From: Paracoccus litorisediminis
GTDB taxonomy: Bacteria; Pseudomonadota; Alphaproteobacteria; Rhodobacterales; Rhodobacteraceae
Length of the DNA: 36,577 nt
Assembly (NCBI RefSeq): GCF_009711205.1
Contig: NZ_WMIG01000031.1
Location: forward strand, 1-36,577
Reading direction: 5' to 3'
In this document: piece by piece, positions 15,981-23,970 of the stretch
Position numbering within the stretch: position 1 is the stretch's first letter
Layout: every line of letters begins with the position of its first letter
The notes under the pieces: generated by a model
The model's input: only the letters and a program-made list of their open reading frames with translations
What the model was told of the DNA's origin: nothing
Databases searched by the model: none
Position numbers and translations under genes: made by a program

Positions 15981-17468
15981 ATGACGCGTACCTATGGTCC
16001 GGTTCTTGCTGGCGGGTTCTGGTTGACCGCGGCGTTGGTGGCGGCGGCTCTTGTCGCGACGGTCGAGTATCGGCGCGGGAGCACCGAGTTGACGCGTCTG
16101 GAATCGCAGGCAGAGACGCGTCTGGCCGAAAAGCTTGCCCAACATGATGCGCATCTTACCGCGCTTGCAGCTGTGGTGCGTATGGAGCCCGCCGACCCGT
16201 CCGAAAGCGTGCAGGGGCTGGCCACCGCGGTAACCGCCTTCTACCCGCGCATCATCGGTATCACGACGATCCGGGGCGATGGAAAGCAACCCGTCACCTA
16301 TCAATATGGCCAAACGCCCGGCCCAGCATTCGATCCTTCGGACGAACTGCCGGTGCTGGAAACGCCGGGCAGCACCGCATTCCGCAGCGATCCGGCCGGG
16401 GCGCGCTATGCGATCTATAAGCTGGTCGCGCCGGGGGTCATGATCCGCATGGACATCGACGCAGATGGGTTGGTGGCGGATGACACATTTCCGACCGGCT
16501 ATTCCTACCGTCTGTGGCTGGCGGACGCGTTGCTGATCGAGCAGCCGGCCAACGGCCCCGCGCTGGTGACCGCGACACGCTCCACTGCGGTAACAAGCCC
16601 GAGCCAGCCGATGCGGATCGAGGTCGCGCGGGGGTTTAGCGTGGCCGAGCTGCTGCCGGCGCGCGTGATCCTGCCTGTCCTGTTGCTGCTGGGCATCGCG
16701 ACCTGGCTTGGCCTCGTCTTCGTCCGCTCTGTTCAGGCACGGCGAAGGGAGGAGTTGCGCGCGACACTGTTCGAACAGGAGGCCCGGCTCGCCCATGCGG
16801 GCAGGGTCAACGCGCTTGGCGAGATGGCTTCGGGTATTGCGCATGAGCTGGCACAACCCGTGGCTGCCCTGCTTACTCAAAGCCAGGCGGCGCGACGCGC
16901 GCTCACGATTAAGCGCCCGGACATCCTCGAACGCGCCCTTGATGCCAATGTGCGCGAGGCCCGGCGTGCCGGTGACATTCTGGATCGGATGCGGGCCTAT
17001 ATCGCGGGAGAAACACCGCGCCTTGAGCCCGTGCCACTCGACAGGGCGCTTTCCGATGCGCTGCGTCTGGCCGAAGCGGATCTCGCGCGCCGCGGAATCG
17101 AAGTCTCAGAAGACATCGCCGGGGAATGCGCGGTGCGGATTGATGTCATTGCCTTTCAGCAGGTGATCCACAACATCCTGCTGAATGCGGCGGATGCCCT
17201 GACGGGGCGATCCAGTCCACGCATTTCCATCCGTGCGATTTGTGACGATCATCGCGCAATCATCACGGTGGCCGACAACGGCCCCGGCATTTCGTCCGAC
17301 GTGCTGCCACGTGTTTTCGAGCCGTTCTTCACCACCAAGCGCAATGGCATGGGGCTGGGCCTTCCGCTATGCGCAAGGCTGATCGAGAAGATGGACGGCA
17401 GTCTTGAGGCCGGGAATGCGGGTGGCGCGGTTTTCACCATTCGCTTGCCCTGTGAAGGTTTGCGATGA
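15981..17468 (+). CDS. Membrane sensor histidine kinase (HisKA/HATPase_c)
   Basis: A 495-residue sensor kinase. One membrane span lies at residues 10-27 and a second at about 228-248, enclosing a periplasmic sensor loop of about 200 residues. The loop resembles CHASE-type domains (ATAVTAFYPRIIGITTI). The HisKA box GEMASGIAHELAQPVAALL has the phosphoacceptor H288. The ATP-binding motifs are HNILLNAADAL (N), DNGPGI (G1), FEPFFTTK (F) and GMGLGLPL (G2). The HELAQP form of the box is typical of the FixL/DctB/TodS group paired with FixJ-like regulators, which fits the next gene. The start is ATG 15981 with a poor ribosome-binding site. Its stop overlaps the regulator start by 4 bases (ATGA). The ligand is unknown. 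Confidence 0.9.
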   Translation: MTRTYGPVLAGGFWLTAALVAAALVATVEYRRGSTELTRLESQAETRLAEKLAQHDAHLTALAAVVRMEPADPSESVQGLATAVTAFYPRIIGITTIRGDGKQPVTYQYGQTPGPAFDPSDELPVLETPGSTAFRSDPAGARYAIYKLVAPGVMIRMDIDADGLVADDTFPTGYSYRLWLADALLIEQPANGPALVTATRSTAVTSPSQPMRIEVARGFSVAELLPARVILPVLLLLGIATWLGLVFVRSVQARRREELRATLFEQEARLAHAGRVNALGEMASGIAHELAQPVAALLTQSQAARRALTIKRPDILERALDANVREARRAGDILDRMRAYIAGETPRLEPVPLDRALSDALRLAEADLARRGIEVSEDIAGECAVRIDVIAFQQVIHNILLNAADALTGRSSPRISIRAICDDHRAIITVADNGPGISSDVLPRVFEPFFTTKRNGMGLGLPLCARLIEKMDGSLEAGNAGGAVFTIRLPCEGLR

Positions 17469-18046
17469 TCTATCTTGTCGATGATGACGCCGCCGTGCGT
17501 GAGGCGCTGGTTCTGCTTCTGTCCACCTATGGCAAGGAGGTCAGGACATTTCCCGATGCTGCACATCTCATGGCGCATCTGGACGCATCTCGTCCGGGTA
17601 TCCTGATCCTCGATCTTCGGATGCCGATGACCAGCGGGCTGCAACTGATGGCGCAACTGGCCGCGAAGGGGATTTCATGGCCCGCGATCATGATCACCGG
17701 GCATGGCGATGTTGAGGCCTGCCGGCGCGCCTTTCGTGCCGGGGTGACCGACTTTCTGACGAAACCAGTCGACGAATATGTGTTGATGGAGGCCATCGCG
17801 ACCTGCGAAGCGCAACTGACCGAGTTGCATGCACAGGTCGAAACCGGCGCGCTTCTGTCCCAACTGACGGCCCGTGAGGCCGAGGTGCTGGGATACGTGG
17901 CAAAGGGACTTGGCAGCAAGCAGATCGCAGCGGTGCTCGACATCTCATTGCGCACGGTCGACAGCCATCGCGCCAGCATCGCCACCAAGCTTGGCACGCC
18001 GTCCGTTGCCGAACAGACCCGGCTTTGGTTGGGCGCATATCGGTAG
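17465..18046 (+). CDS. FixJ/NarL-type response regulator
   Basis: A 193-residue two-domain regulator. The receiver domain (1-115) has the acidic pocket D6/D7, phosphoacceptor D50 (ILDLRMP) and K100 (DFLTKPVD). A short helix-rich linker (117-130) leads to a LuxR/GerE helix-turn-helix (about 132-193: LTAREAEVLGYVAKGLGSKQ, then AVLDISLRTVDSHRASI). It overlaps the sensor kinase gene by ATGA, the usual mark of a cognate pair. Likely targets are the SLC13 permease upstream and the exported-protein genes downstream, but no repeated operator was recognised. It is complete and normal in length. Confidence 0.92.
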   Translation: MIYLVDDDAAVREALVLLLSTYGKEVRTFPDAAHLMAHLDASRPGILILDLRMPMTSGLQLMAQLAAKGISWPAIMITGHGDVEACRRAFRAGVTDFLTKPVDEYVLMEAIATCEAQLTELHAQVETGALLSQLTAREAEVLGYVAKGLGSKQIAAVLDISLRTVDSHRASIATKLGTPSVAEQTRLWLGAYR

Positions 18047-18141
18047 GACTACCGATATCCTTCCGTTGTCCTGCGAATTCTCGGATGCGTCCGACGCCGG
18101 TATCTACGGCCTGACCAACCGTTCAAGCTCAGGAGTTACCG

Positions 18142-18627
18142 ATGCAATCCTACGCCCTTGCCGTGGCGCTCGCCCTTGTTGCCGCGCCTGTCGTGGCACA
18201 AGACACGGTCGCGCTGCCCAGCCTTGGCACACAACTTGCCGTTGATCTGGCCGAGGAAACCGTGGCGGCCTGCGCAGCTGACGGCTACAATGTCGCGGCA
18301 GCAGTCACGGATCGCTCGGGGATCCTGCTGGCGCTGGTGCGCGCCGAAGGTGCCGGCGCCCATACCGCCAACGCCGCGATGGCAAAGGCCTACACCTCGG
18401 CTTCATCGCGCAACCCGACCAGCGGCATGGCAAAGACCGTACAGGAAAACCCGGGCGCGGCGGGTCTGGTCGACATTCCCGGCTTCCTTGTTCTTGCCGG
18501 TGGGGTTCCGGTGAAAGCCGGTGATGCAACCGTCGGGGCGATCGGTGTCGGCGGCGCACCTGGTGGCAACCTTGACGAAACCTGTGCGCTGCGCGCATTG
18601 GAAAAGCTGGCTGACCGGCTGAAGTAA
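18142..18627 (+). CDS. Exported GlcG/HbpS-family (heme-degrading-like) protein
   Basis: A 161-residue protein with a signal peptide (about 1-19, cleavage after PVVAQ or the preceding Ala), followed by a complete GlcG/HbpS domain. Typical blocks are LAEETVAACAADGYNVAAAV, DRSGILLALVRAEGA and AKAYTSASSR. The C-terminal GVPVKAGDATVGAIGVGGA and a conserved LDETCA follow. Members of this family bind heme or small ligands, or occur beside glycolate and alcohol oxidation genes; function is usually uncertain. It probably acts in the periplasm. AGGAG lies seven bases before the ATG. It is 95 bases downstream of the response regulator and may belong to its regulon. Confidence 0.85.
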   Translation: MQSYALAVALALVAAPVVAQDTVALPSLGTQLAVDLAEETVAACAADGYNVAAAVTDRSGILLALVRAEGAGAHTANAAMAKAYTSASSRNPTSGMAKTVQENPGAAGLVDIPGFLVLAGGVPVKAGDATVGAIGVGGAPGGNLDETCALRALEKLADRLK

Positions 18628-18634
18628 CCACTTT

Positions 18635-18657
18635 GCCCGTGCGTTCCGCGCACGGGC
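18635..18657 (+). terminator. Intergenic stem-loop after the GlcG-like gene
   Basis: GCCCGTGCG (18635-18643) pairs perfectly with CGCACGGGC (18649-18657) around a five-base loop, seven bases after the stop codon. No T-run follows, so it is at best a weak or Rho-assisted terminator, or an RNA-stabilising hairpin that separates expression of this gene from the ankyrin gene. Confidence 0.5.
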
Positions 18658-18676
18658 GCAACCGGCGGAGGGTGCG

Positions 18677-19306
18677 ATGCGGTTCGCGATACTGGCAGGA
18701 GTGTTGATGATGAGCATCAATGGTGCAGAGGCTGGCGTCCTCTCCGCGGTCGAGCGCGGCGATATCGTGGCACTTGACCGGGCAATTCAGGCCGGAAATC
18801 AGGTGGATCAGCGGAATGCAAAGGGCCAGACCCCGCTTCTGGTGGCCGTGTGGCGCGATGACCTCGCTGCCGCGCGCCGACTGATCGCTGCCGGTGCCGA
18901 CGTGAACGCCAAGGACGCTATCCAGGACAGCCCCTACCTGGTTGCAGGGGCACATGGCCGGGTCGAAATCCTGCGCCTGATCCTTGCCAACGGCGCCGAC
19001 CTGCACAGCACCAACCGCTTCGGAGGCACGGCGCTAATCCCCGCGGCCGAGAAAGGCCACCCCGAGGCCGTCGACATGCTGATTGCCGCAGGGGTCGATG
19101 TCGATCACGTCAACAATCTGGGCTGGACGGCATTGCTGGAGGCCGTGATCCTGACCGATGGTGGCCCGACCGCGGAGCGCATCATCCGGTCCCTGCTTGC
19201 CGCCGGTGCCGATCCGAGCATTCGCGATTTCGACGGCAGGACCGCAATCGATCACGCAAGGGCGCGCGGATTTGACCGGATCGCAGCGATGCTAGCGGGC
19301 CGGTGA
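18677..19306 (+). CDS. Exported ankyrin-repeat protein
   Basis: A 209-residue protein with a short signal peptide (about 1-19, MRFAILAGVLMMSINGAEA). About five ankyrin repeats follow, visible as GQTPLLVAVWRDDLAAARRL, IAAGADVNAKDA, RVEILRLILANGADLH, GGTALIPAAEKGHPEAVDML and the terminal RTAIDHARARGFDRIAAML. Ankyrin repeats mediate protein binding. Small exported members in proteobacteria are often found beside periplasmic enzymes such as catalase or serine hydrolases, where they are thought to act as chaperone or partner. Here the GlcG-like protein and the serine hydrolase are its neighbours. GGAGGG precedes the ATG. The partner is unknown. Confidence 0.85.
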   Translation: MRFAILAGVLMMSINGAEAGVLSAVERGDIVALDRAIQAGNQVDQRNAKGQTPLLVAVWRDDLAAARRLIAAGADVNAKDAIQDSPYLVAGAHGRVEILRLILANGADLHSTNRFGGTALIPAAEKGHPEAVDMLIAAGVDVDHVNNLGWTALLEAVILTDGGPTAERIIRSLLAAGADPSIRDFDGRTAIDHARARGFDRIAAMLAGR

Positions 19307-19541
19307 CAATCCTTTCTTCTCGCTGCTGCTGCCGCTCTCCGGATCGGCAGACAGACCGAACCCCACGGGACGCTGTCCTGCGCGAAGTTCAAACCATTAT
19401 AGGCGCCCCGGTCGCGCGACACCGTGCAGCGTTTTGCTGTAATGGCGGGACCGTTGTGAACGTCCGCAAAAGGCTCCAAACATCCGAGTCCTTCCCAACT
19501 GCGCCGGCAAACGGTACCCTGCCTCAACCCATGAGGCTGCC

Positions 19542-20744
19542 ATGTACCGAGCTGTTCTTGTCGCCCTTACCGCAATAGCCTTGAGCGCTCCGGCCCTTGG
19601 ACAAGAGCCGACAGCGCAGGCCGCGCGTGTTCAGACAGCTATCGAAACCTGGCTGCAGCAACGGACCGAGGTGGAAGGCGTCACCGGGATTGCCGCCTAT
19701 GTCAGTCTCGGGCCTGCGGGTCCGGCGATCGAGGCATTTGCCGGCACCACCGGCCGCGCGTCCGATGACCCGCCTGTCGACCAGGACACGCTGTTTGGCA
19801 TGGGCAGCACGTCCAAGTCCTTTGCTGCCGCGATAATCCTCAAGCTTGAGGCACAGGGGCTGTTATCGCTTGATGACACCATCGCCAAATGGCTGCCTCA
19901 GTACCCGACCTGGGGCGACGTGAACATCCGTCGCCTTCTGAACATGACCAGCGGCATCCCGAACTATTCCGAGACCGAGTTCATCGCGCGCGCATGGGTC
20001 GAGGAGCCGAAGCGTAACCTGACCGCCGAAGAACTGGTGCAGGTGGCCTATCCGACCGGGACAGACGATTTGCCGGTCACGACCGGTTATCACTACTCGA
20101 ACACCAACTACATTCTTGCGGGGATGATCGCGGCCAAGGCGACAGGCACGCCTTATCCCGATCTCGTGCAGGAACTGATCATCAAGGCGCACGGTCTGCA
20201 TTCGACCTTTTACAGTTCGGGGACCTATCCTCCGGAGGTTGTCGGGCGGCTGGCGCATGGGTATTTCGAAAACACCGCCTGCGCAGAGTACCAGCCACCC
20301 GATTGCAAGCAGTCCTGGAATCAACCGCTTATCGGGCGCGATATCCGCGAGGACAGTACGTCTTGGATGCAGGCGGCAGGTGGAGCGGTGTCCAATGCGC
20401 GGGACGTATCGCGCTGGATGCGCGCCGTCTTCGAGGGGCGCGTGGTACCGCCGAAACAGCAAGCCGAGTGGCTGCAGATGGTGTCGACCAAGACGGGCGA
20501 ACCGATTTCGGATATCAGCCCGGAAGACCCGCAGGGCTTTGCGCTTGGACTCGTGCAGGGGCTGCTTCCGGAGGGGCAGGGCTGGTTCTATCAGGGGACG
20601 ACGCTGGGCTACCGGACGCTTTACGTCTGGTTCAAGGCTGACAATGTTCTGGTGACGGTCCAGACCAACAGTCAGCCCAATGACGAAGTGAGCAAACTGC
20701 ACGAAGCCGCCTCAGCGATCCATGCCGCACTCAAGGAACAGTAG
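19542..20744 (+). CDS. Exported serine hydrolase, beta-lactamase (class C/DD-peptidase) fold
   Basis: A 400-residue protein with a signal peptide (1-20, cleavage at ALG-QE). It has the penicillin-binding-protein-like active site: S89-x-x-K92 (GMGSTSKSF) and Y185-S-N187 (YHYSNTNY). The third motif, usually H/K-x-G, appears as Y350-Q-G-T (GWFYQGTTLGY), so the basic residue of true beta-lactamases is replaced. This points to an esterase or peptidase of family S12 rather than a drug-inactivating enzyme. Cys247 and Cys255 are placed to form a small disulfide loop, as expected in the periplasm. It is 235 bases downstream of the ankyrin gene and same-strand, with its own possible promoter in the gap. 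The substrate is unknown. Confidence 0.85.
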   Translation: MYRAVLVALTAIALSAPALGQEPTAQAARVQTAIETWLQQRTEVEGVTGIAAYVSLGPAGPAIEAFAGTTGRASDDPPVDQDTLFGMGSTSKSFAAAIILKLEAQGLLSLDDTIAKWLPQYPTWGDVNIRRLLNMTSGIPNYSETEFIARAWVEEPKRNLTAEELVQVAYPTGTDDLPVTTGYHYSNTNYILAGMIAAKATGTPYPDLVQELIIKAHGLHSTFYSSGTYPPEVVGRLAHGYFENTACAEYQPPDCKQSWNQPLIGRDIREDSTSWMQAAGGAVSNARDVSRWMRAVFEGRVVPPKQQAEWLQMVSTKTGEPISDISPEDPQGFALGLVQGLLPEGQGWFYQGTTLGYRTLYVWFKADNVLVTVQTNSQPNDEVSKLHEAASAIHAALKEQ

Positions 20745-20749
20745 TAACT

Positions 20750-20772
20750 GGTGACACCGATCCGCTGTCACC
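20750..20772. terminator. Stem-loop between convergent genes
   Basis: GGTGACA (20750-20756) and TGTCACC (20766-20772) are perfect inverted arms around a nine-base loop. They sit in the 62-base space between the serine hydrolase stop and the convergent MATE stop. No T-run is present. A bidirectional transcription stop is plausible by position. Confidence 0.4.
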
Positions 20773-20806
20773 TCGCACGGACGGCCGTGTTCCCAGGGTG
20801 GCGGAT

Positions 20807-22294
20807 TTATTCACCTGCTCTCGCTTCGCGCGCTGGCGGCAATGACGGGTTGCGCGGGCTGGTGGGTGGTCCTGCCTCGGTCGTGACCGAAAGCTGGGGC
20901 GCGACCTCGGCCGCATCCGCTTCCTCAAGCTGCGCCAGATCGTTGGTGCGCCGCCATCCTCCGTGCAGGTAAAGAGCGCCGGACATCAGCATGGTCGCAA
21001 CCATTGCCACCGGGAAACTCAGCCAAAGCGCGTCCACGCCAAGAAGATCGCGCAGCCCCACAGCGACGCCCAGCCGCACCGGATAAAGCGATATGGCAAG
21101 GATGATCAGCGGCCAGATCACCTGACCGTTCGCGCGCACCGTGCCAAACAGCACCATGGTAATCCCAAAGGCGACAAAGCCCCAACTGGCAAGCCGGGCG
21201 ATATGTTGTCCGATCTCGATGGCAGGGCTCTCCGAGCCAAGAAACAGGATCAGCGCATAATGATCGGCCAGCATCAGGGCTGCCACCAGCCCGCCGGTCA
21301 GCAGAAAATTCAGCACGATCCCGGCCCGGGTGATCCGCGAAACCCGCTCCCACCGCCCGGCGCCGATATTCTGCGCCGCCATGGCGCTGACCGCCGCGCC
21401 AAGCGCCATGGCGGGCATTTGCACATAGGTCCATAGCTGCTGGGTTGCCCCAAACGCCGCCGTGGTATCGACACCCTCGCGGTTCACCAGCGTCATCATC
21501 GTCAGCATGGCGCTTGAAACCACGACCATCTGCAAGCCGATAGGCAGCCCCTTGCTGAGCATCAGGCTGAGGATATGCGGCGCAGGGCGCAGCAATCTGA
21601 GGTCCTCTCCCATCAACCGCAACGGATGCTTGCGCAGGTAGATATAGCAAAGCATTGCGATCAGGCTGGCATAGTTGGCGACCGCCATCGCAAAGGCCGA
21701 TCCGCCAATGCCCATCGCGGGGAATGGCCCCGTCCCGAGGATGAACAGGGGATTGAGCACGACATCAAGAACCACCGCGACCGCCATGAAGATTAATGGC
21801 GTCAGGGCATCACCCGCCCCTCGCAGGGCCATCATCAGCATGGTCTGCATGAGGATCGCGGGCATGGCAAGGAACGTGACCCGCAGGAAGGCCCGCGCCA
21901 AGGGTGTGATTTCAGGCCCGGTTCCCAGAACCGCCAGCAAATGTGGGGCAAGAAACCAGCCGATGACCGCGATCACCACGGCCAAAGGCGCAAAGGTGCC
22001 GATTGCCGTGCCGACGACCTCTTTGGCCCCGTGCAGATCGCGCCGACCGACCGCCTGACCGATCAGAATTGTGGACGCCATGCCGAAACCAAAGACAAAG
22101 GCCGTCAGCAGAAACATCACCAGATTGCCGTTCGTGGTTGCGGCAAGGGCGTTTTCACCCAGTAGATGACCCACCCAGATGGCATCGATCGATCCATTGG
22201 CCGATTGCAGCACCGACGAACCCAAAGTCGGCAGGGCAAACAATAGAAGGGCTGGATAGATCGGTCCGCTCGTCAGATCGACGCGTTGCTTCAT
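20807..22294 (-). CDS. MATE-family multidrug/toxin efflux transporter
   Basis: A 495-residue inner-membrane protein with about twelve hydrophobic segments in two MatE halves. The first begins PIYPALLLFALPTLGSSVLQ and contains the family stretch AIWVGHLLGENALAA. The second begins near residue 245 (GLPIGLQMVVVSSAMLTMMT). MATE proteins expel cationic drugs or metabolites in exchange for Na+ or H+. The last 45 residues (after LYLHGGWRRTNDLAQ) are a hydrophilic, Pro/Glu-rich tail longer than in most members. The gene is divergent from the siderophore-interacting protein and convergent with the serine hydrolase. Some MATE transporters export siderophores, which makes this neighbour pairing suggestive, but the substrate cannot be read here. 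Confidence 0.9.
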   Translation of the reverse strand: MKQRVDLTSGPIYPALLLFALPTLGSSVLQSANGSIDAIWVGHLLGENALAATTNGNLVMFLLTAFVFGFGMASTILIGQAVGRRDLHGAKEVVGTAIGTFAPLAVVIAVIGWFLAPHLLAVLGTGPEITPLARAFLRVTFLAMPAILMQTMLMMALRGAGDALTPLIFMAVAVVLDVVLNPLFILGTGPFPAMGIGGSAFAMAVANYASLIAMLCYIYLRKHPLRLMGEDLRLLRPAPHILSLMLSKGLPIGLQMVVVSSAMLTMMTLVNREGVDTTAAFGATQQLWTYVQMPAMALGAAVSAMAAQNIGAGRWERVSRITRAGIVLNFLLTGGLVAALMLADHYALILFLGSESPAIEIGQHIARLASWGFVAFGITMVLFGTVRANGQVIWPLIILAISLYPVRLGVAVGLRDLLGVDALWLSFPVAMVATMLMSGALYLHGGWRRTNDLAQLEEADAAEVAPQLSVTTEAGPPTSPRNPSLPPAREARAGE

Positions 22295-22521
22295 CTACTG
22301 CTTCCCATTGAACGGCTCGCTGCGGAATAGGTCTAACCTGCCAGTGTCCCGACGCATTTTGTCGCAGTTATAATGCGCCTATTCAACAAAAGGCTCCATT
22401 TTCGGATGGTCACCTGCTGTGACGTGCCCTTTCCTAATAAAAACTCTCAACCTCTAGCCTCAGCCACGCGCTTGCGTTAGGAGCGGTGCGACCCTGCCTA
22501 TCTCTGCCAAGGACAATCGCC

Positions 22522-23589
22522 ATGCTTCAGGCCATCACCCGGCTCTCTCATCCCGAAGCCATCGAGGCGATGCACCGCTTCCAGCAGGATCATCCCGAAT
22601 TCATCACCGTCGAGAGCGAAACCGGTCCGTGGAGCATGATCATCCCGGCGGGGCGCTTTTTCGTGACGACCGAGGGCGATCACCTGTCGGTTCTGGCCGA
22701 GGGGGTGGATACGATCGGCCTCAGCTACCTGAAGCTGATCTTTGTCGACCACATCCGGGAATATCTGGACGAGGAACTCGAGTTCACTTGGGCGGGCGAC
22801 GAAACCGACACGAAGGTGCCACCCTTCTTCCGGCAGATCACCGTGGTCTGGTCGAAGCAATTGACCCGGTCGATGCAGCGGGTGCGCTTTGCGGTGCCGG
22901 ATCTGGAGACGCTGCAGCATACGGAACTGCATGTCCGCCTGCTGCTGCCGCCAAAGGGGCGCGCGCCGGTCTGGCCCTGGATGACGGCCAGTGGCGGCAT
23001 GGCCTGGCCGCAGGGCGAGGATGCGCTGATGGCGCGGATTTACACGCTGCGCAGCGTCGATCTGGCGGCTGGCGAGATCGAGATTGATTTTGTGCTGCAT
23101 GCCTGCGATGCGCCCTCGGCCGCGAATTGGTCGACCCTTTGCCAGCCCGGCGATGTGGCCGGGATGCTGGGGCCGAGCGGGCAGATACCACCGGCGACCG
23201 GGCGCCTGCTGCTGCTCGGCGACGAGACTGCCCTGCCTGCCATCGCCCGCACCTGCGAGGCTCTGCCCGAAGGGGCGGATTGCGAAGTGCTGGTCGAGGT
23301 CGACGGGCCTCAGGATGAAATGGACCTCGGTTGGCCGGTGATCTGGCTGCACCGGAATGGGGCAACCCCCGGCACGACAAGCCTGCTGGCCGACGCAGTA
23401 AAGGCGCGCGAGCCTTCGGAAGACCTCTATCTTTGGGCCGCGGCGGAATTCGGCGCGTTCAAGGACATCCGCAGGCACGTTCGCTCCGTCTGGAACCTGC
23501 CGCGCGAGCGGCACAGCGTGGTGGCCTATTGGCGCTCTGGAACCGAGGGCCTGTTGCCCGAAGAGCCGCATCACAAGAAGAAGGCCTGA
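22522..23589 (+). CDS. DUF2218 plus siderophore-interacting FAD reductase (SIP) protein
   Basis: A 355-residue two-part protein. Residues about 12-95 form a DUF2218 domain (FFVTTEGDHLSVLAEGVDTI, then LIFVDHIREYLDEE). Residues about 105-225 are the FAD-binding barrel of the SIP/ViuB family, with the flavin motif R172-I-Y-T and the GDVAGMLGPSG turn. Residues 226-355 are the NAD(P)H-type SIP domain (LLLGDETALPAIARTCEALP, LYLWAAAEFGAFKDIRRHV). SIPs reduce ferric siderophores in the cytoplasm to release iron. The ATG at 22522 is preceded by AAGGA at a good distance; a GTG at 22486 is poorly spaced. The gene stands alone, divergent from the MATE exporter. No Fur, Irr or RirA site could be identified with confidence in 22295-22521. 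Confidence 0.88.
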   Translation: MLQAITRLSHPEAIEAMHRFQQDHPEFITVESETGPWSMIIPAGRFFVTTEGDHLSVLAEGVDTIGLSYLKLIFVDHIREYLDEELEFTWAGDETDTKVPPFFRQITVVWSKQLTRSMQRVRFAVPDLETLQHTELHVRLLLPPKGRAPVWPWMTASGGMAWPQGEDALMARIYTLRSVDLAAGEIEIDFVLHACDAPSAANWSTLCQPGDVAGMLGPSGQIPPATGRLLLLGDETALPAIARTCEALPEGADCEVLVEVDGPQDEMDLGWPVIWLHRNGATPGTTSLLADAVKAREPSEDLYLWAAAEFGAFKDIRRHVRSVWNLPRERHSVVAYWRSGTEGLLPEEPHHKKKA

Positions 23590-23970
23590 CCGATCGTCAG
23601 GTGCAGCTGTCTCGGGCGATGGGGCGTATAGCGTAACGGTGCAGGCCAAGATCGGCGAGTTAGCGATTTCCGGTCATAAGAAGTTTGTCAAAGCTGGCTT
23701 TCCCGAACGATCAATTGCGGTGTTGGGACAAGGTTGCTCCAGCCTGAGATGGCATCTTTCGCGCTGACAGTCGTCAGCCCAAGAATGATGAGCCCTACCC
23801 CGAGAACAAAATTTCGCGATGCGTGTCGTCCAAGACAAAACATCCAACCCCATGCCAAGCATCGGCGTTGATCTGCCCCGGTAAGGTGGTTCTGTTTCCG
23901 TTTTAGTGCATGATACGTGCGACCTCACCCCGTTTTCGGTCCGGACATCATGCGACCTTTCGGGTTGATT
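23590..23970. other. 381-base gap before the IS3 fossil
   Basis: No gene was recognised. The right-hand end of the decayed IS3 element at 23971-24615 probably lies here. The stretch near 23873-23915 (CCCCGGTAAGGTGGTTCTG and onward) has the look of an IS terminus, but no matching inverted copy was found at the other side, so the boundary is unset. Confidence 0.4.

Noticed and set aside
19542..20744. Beta-lactamase resistance gene
   Set aside because: The fold motifs are shared, but the third motif is not that of a beta-lactamase and the neighbours are metabolic. No resistance role is supported.
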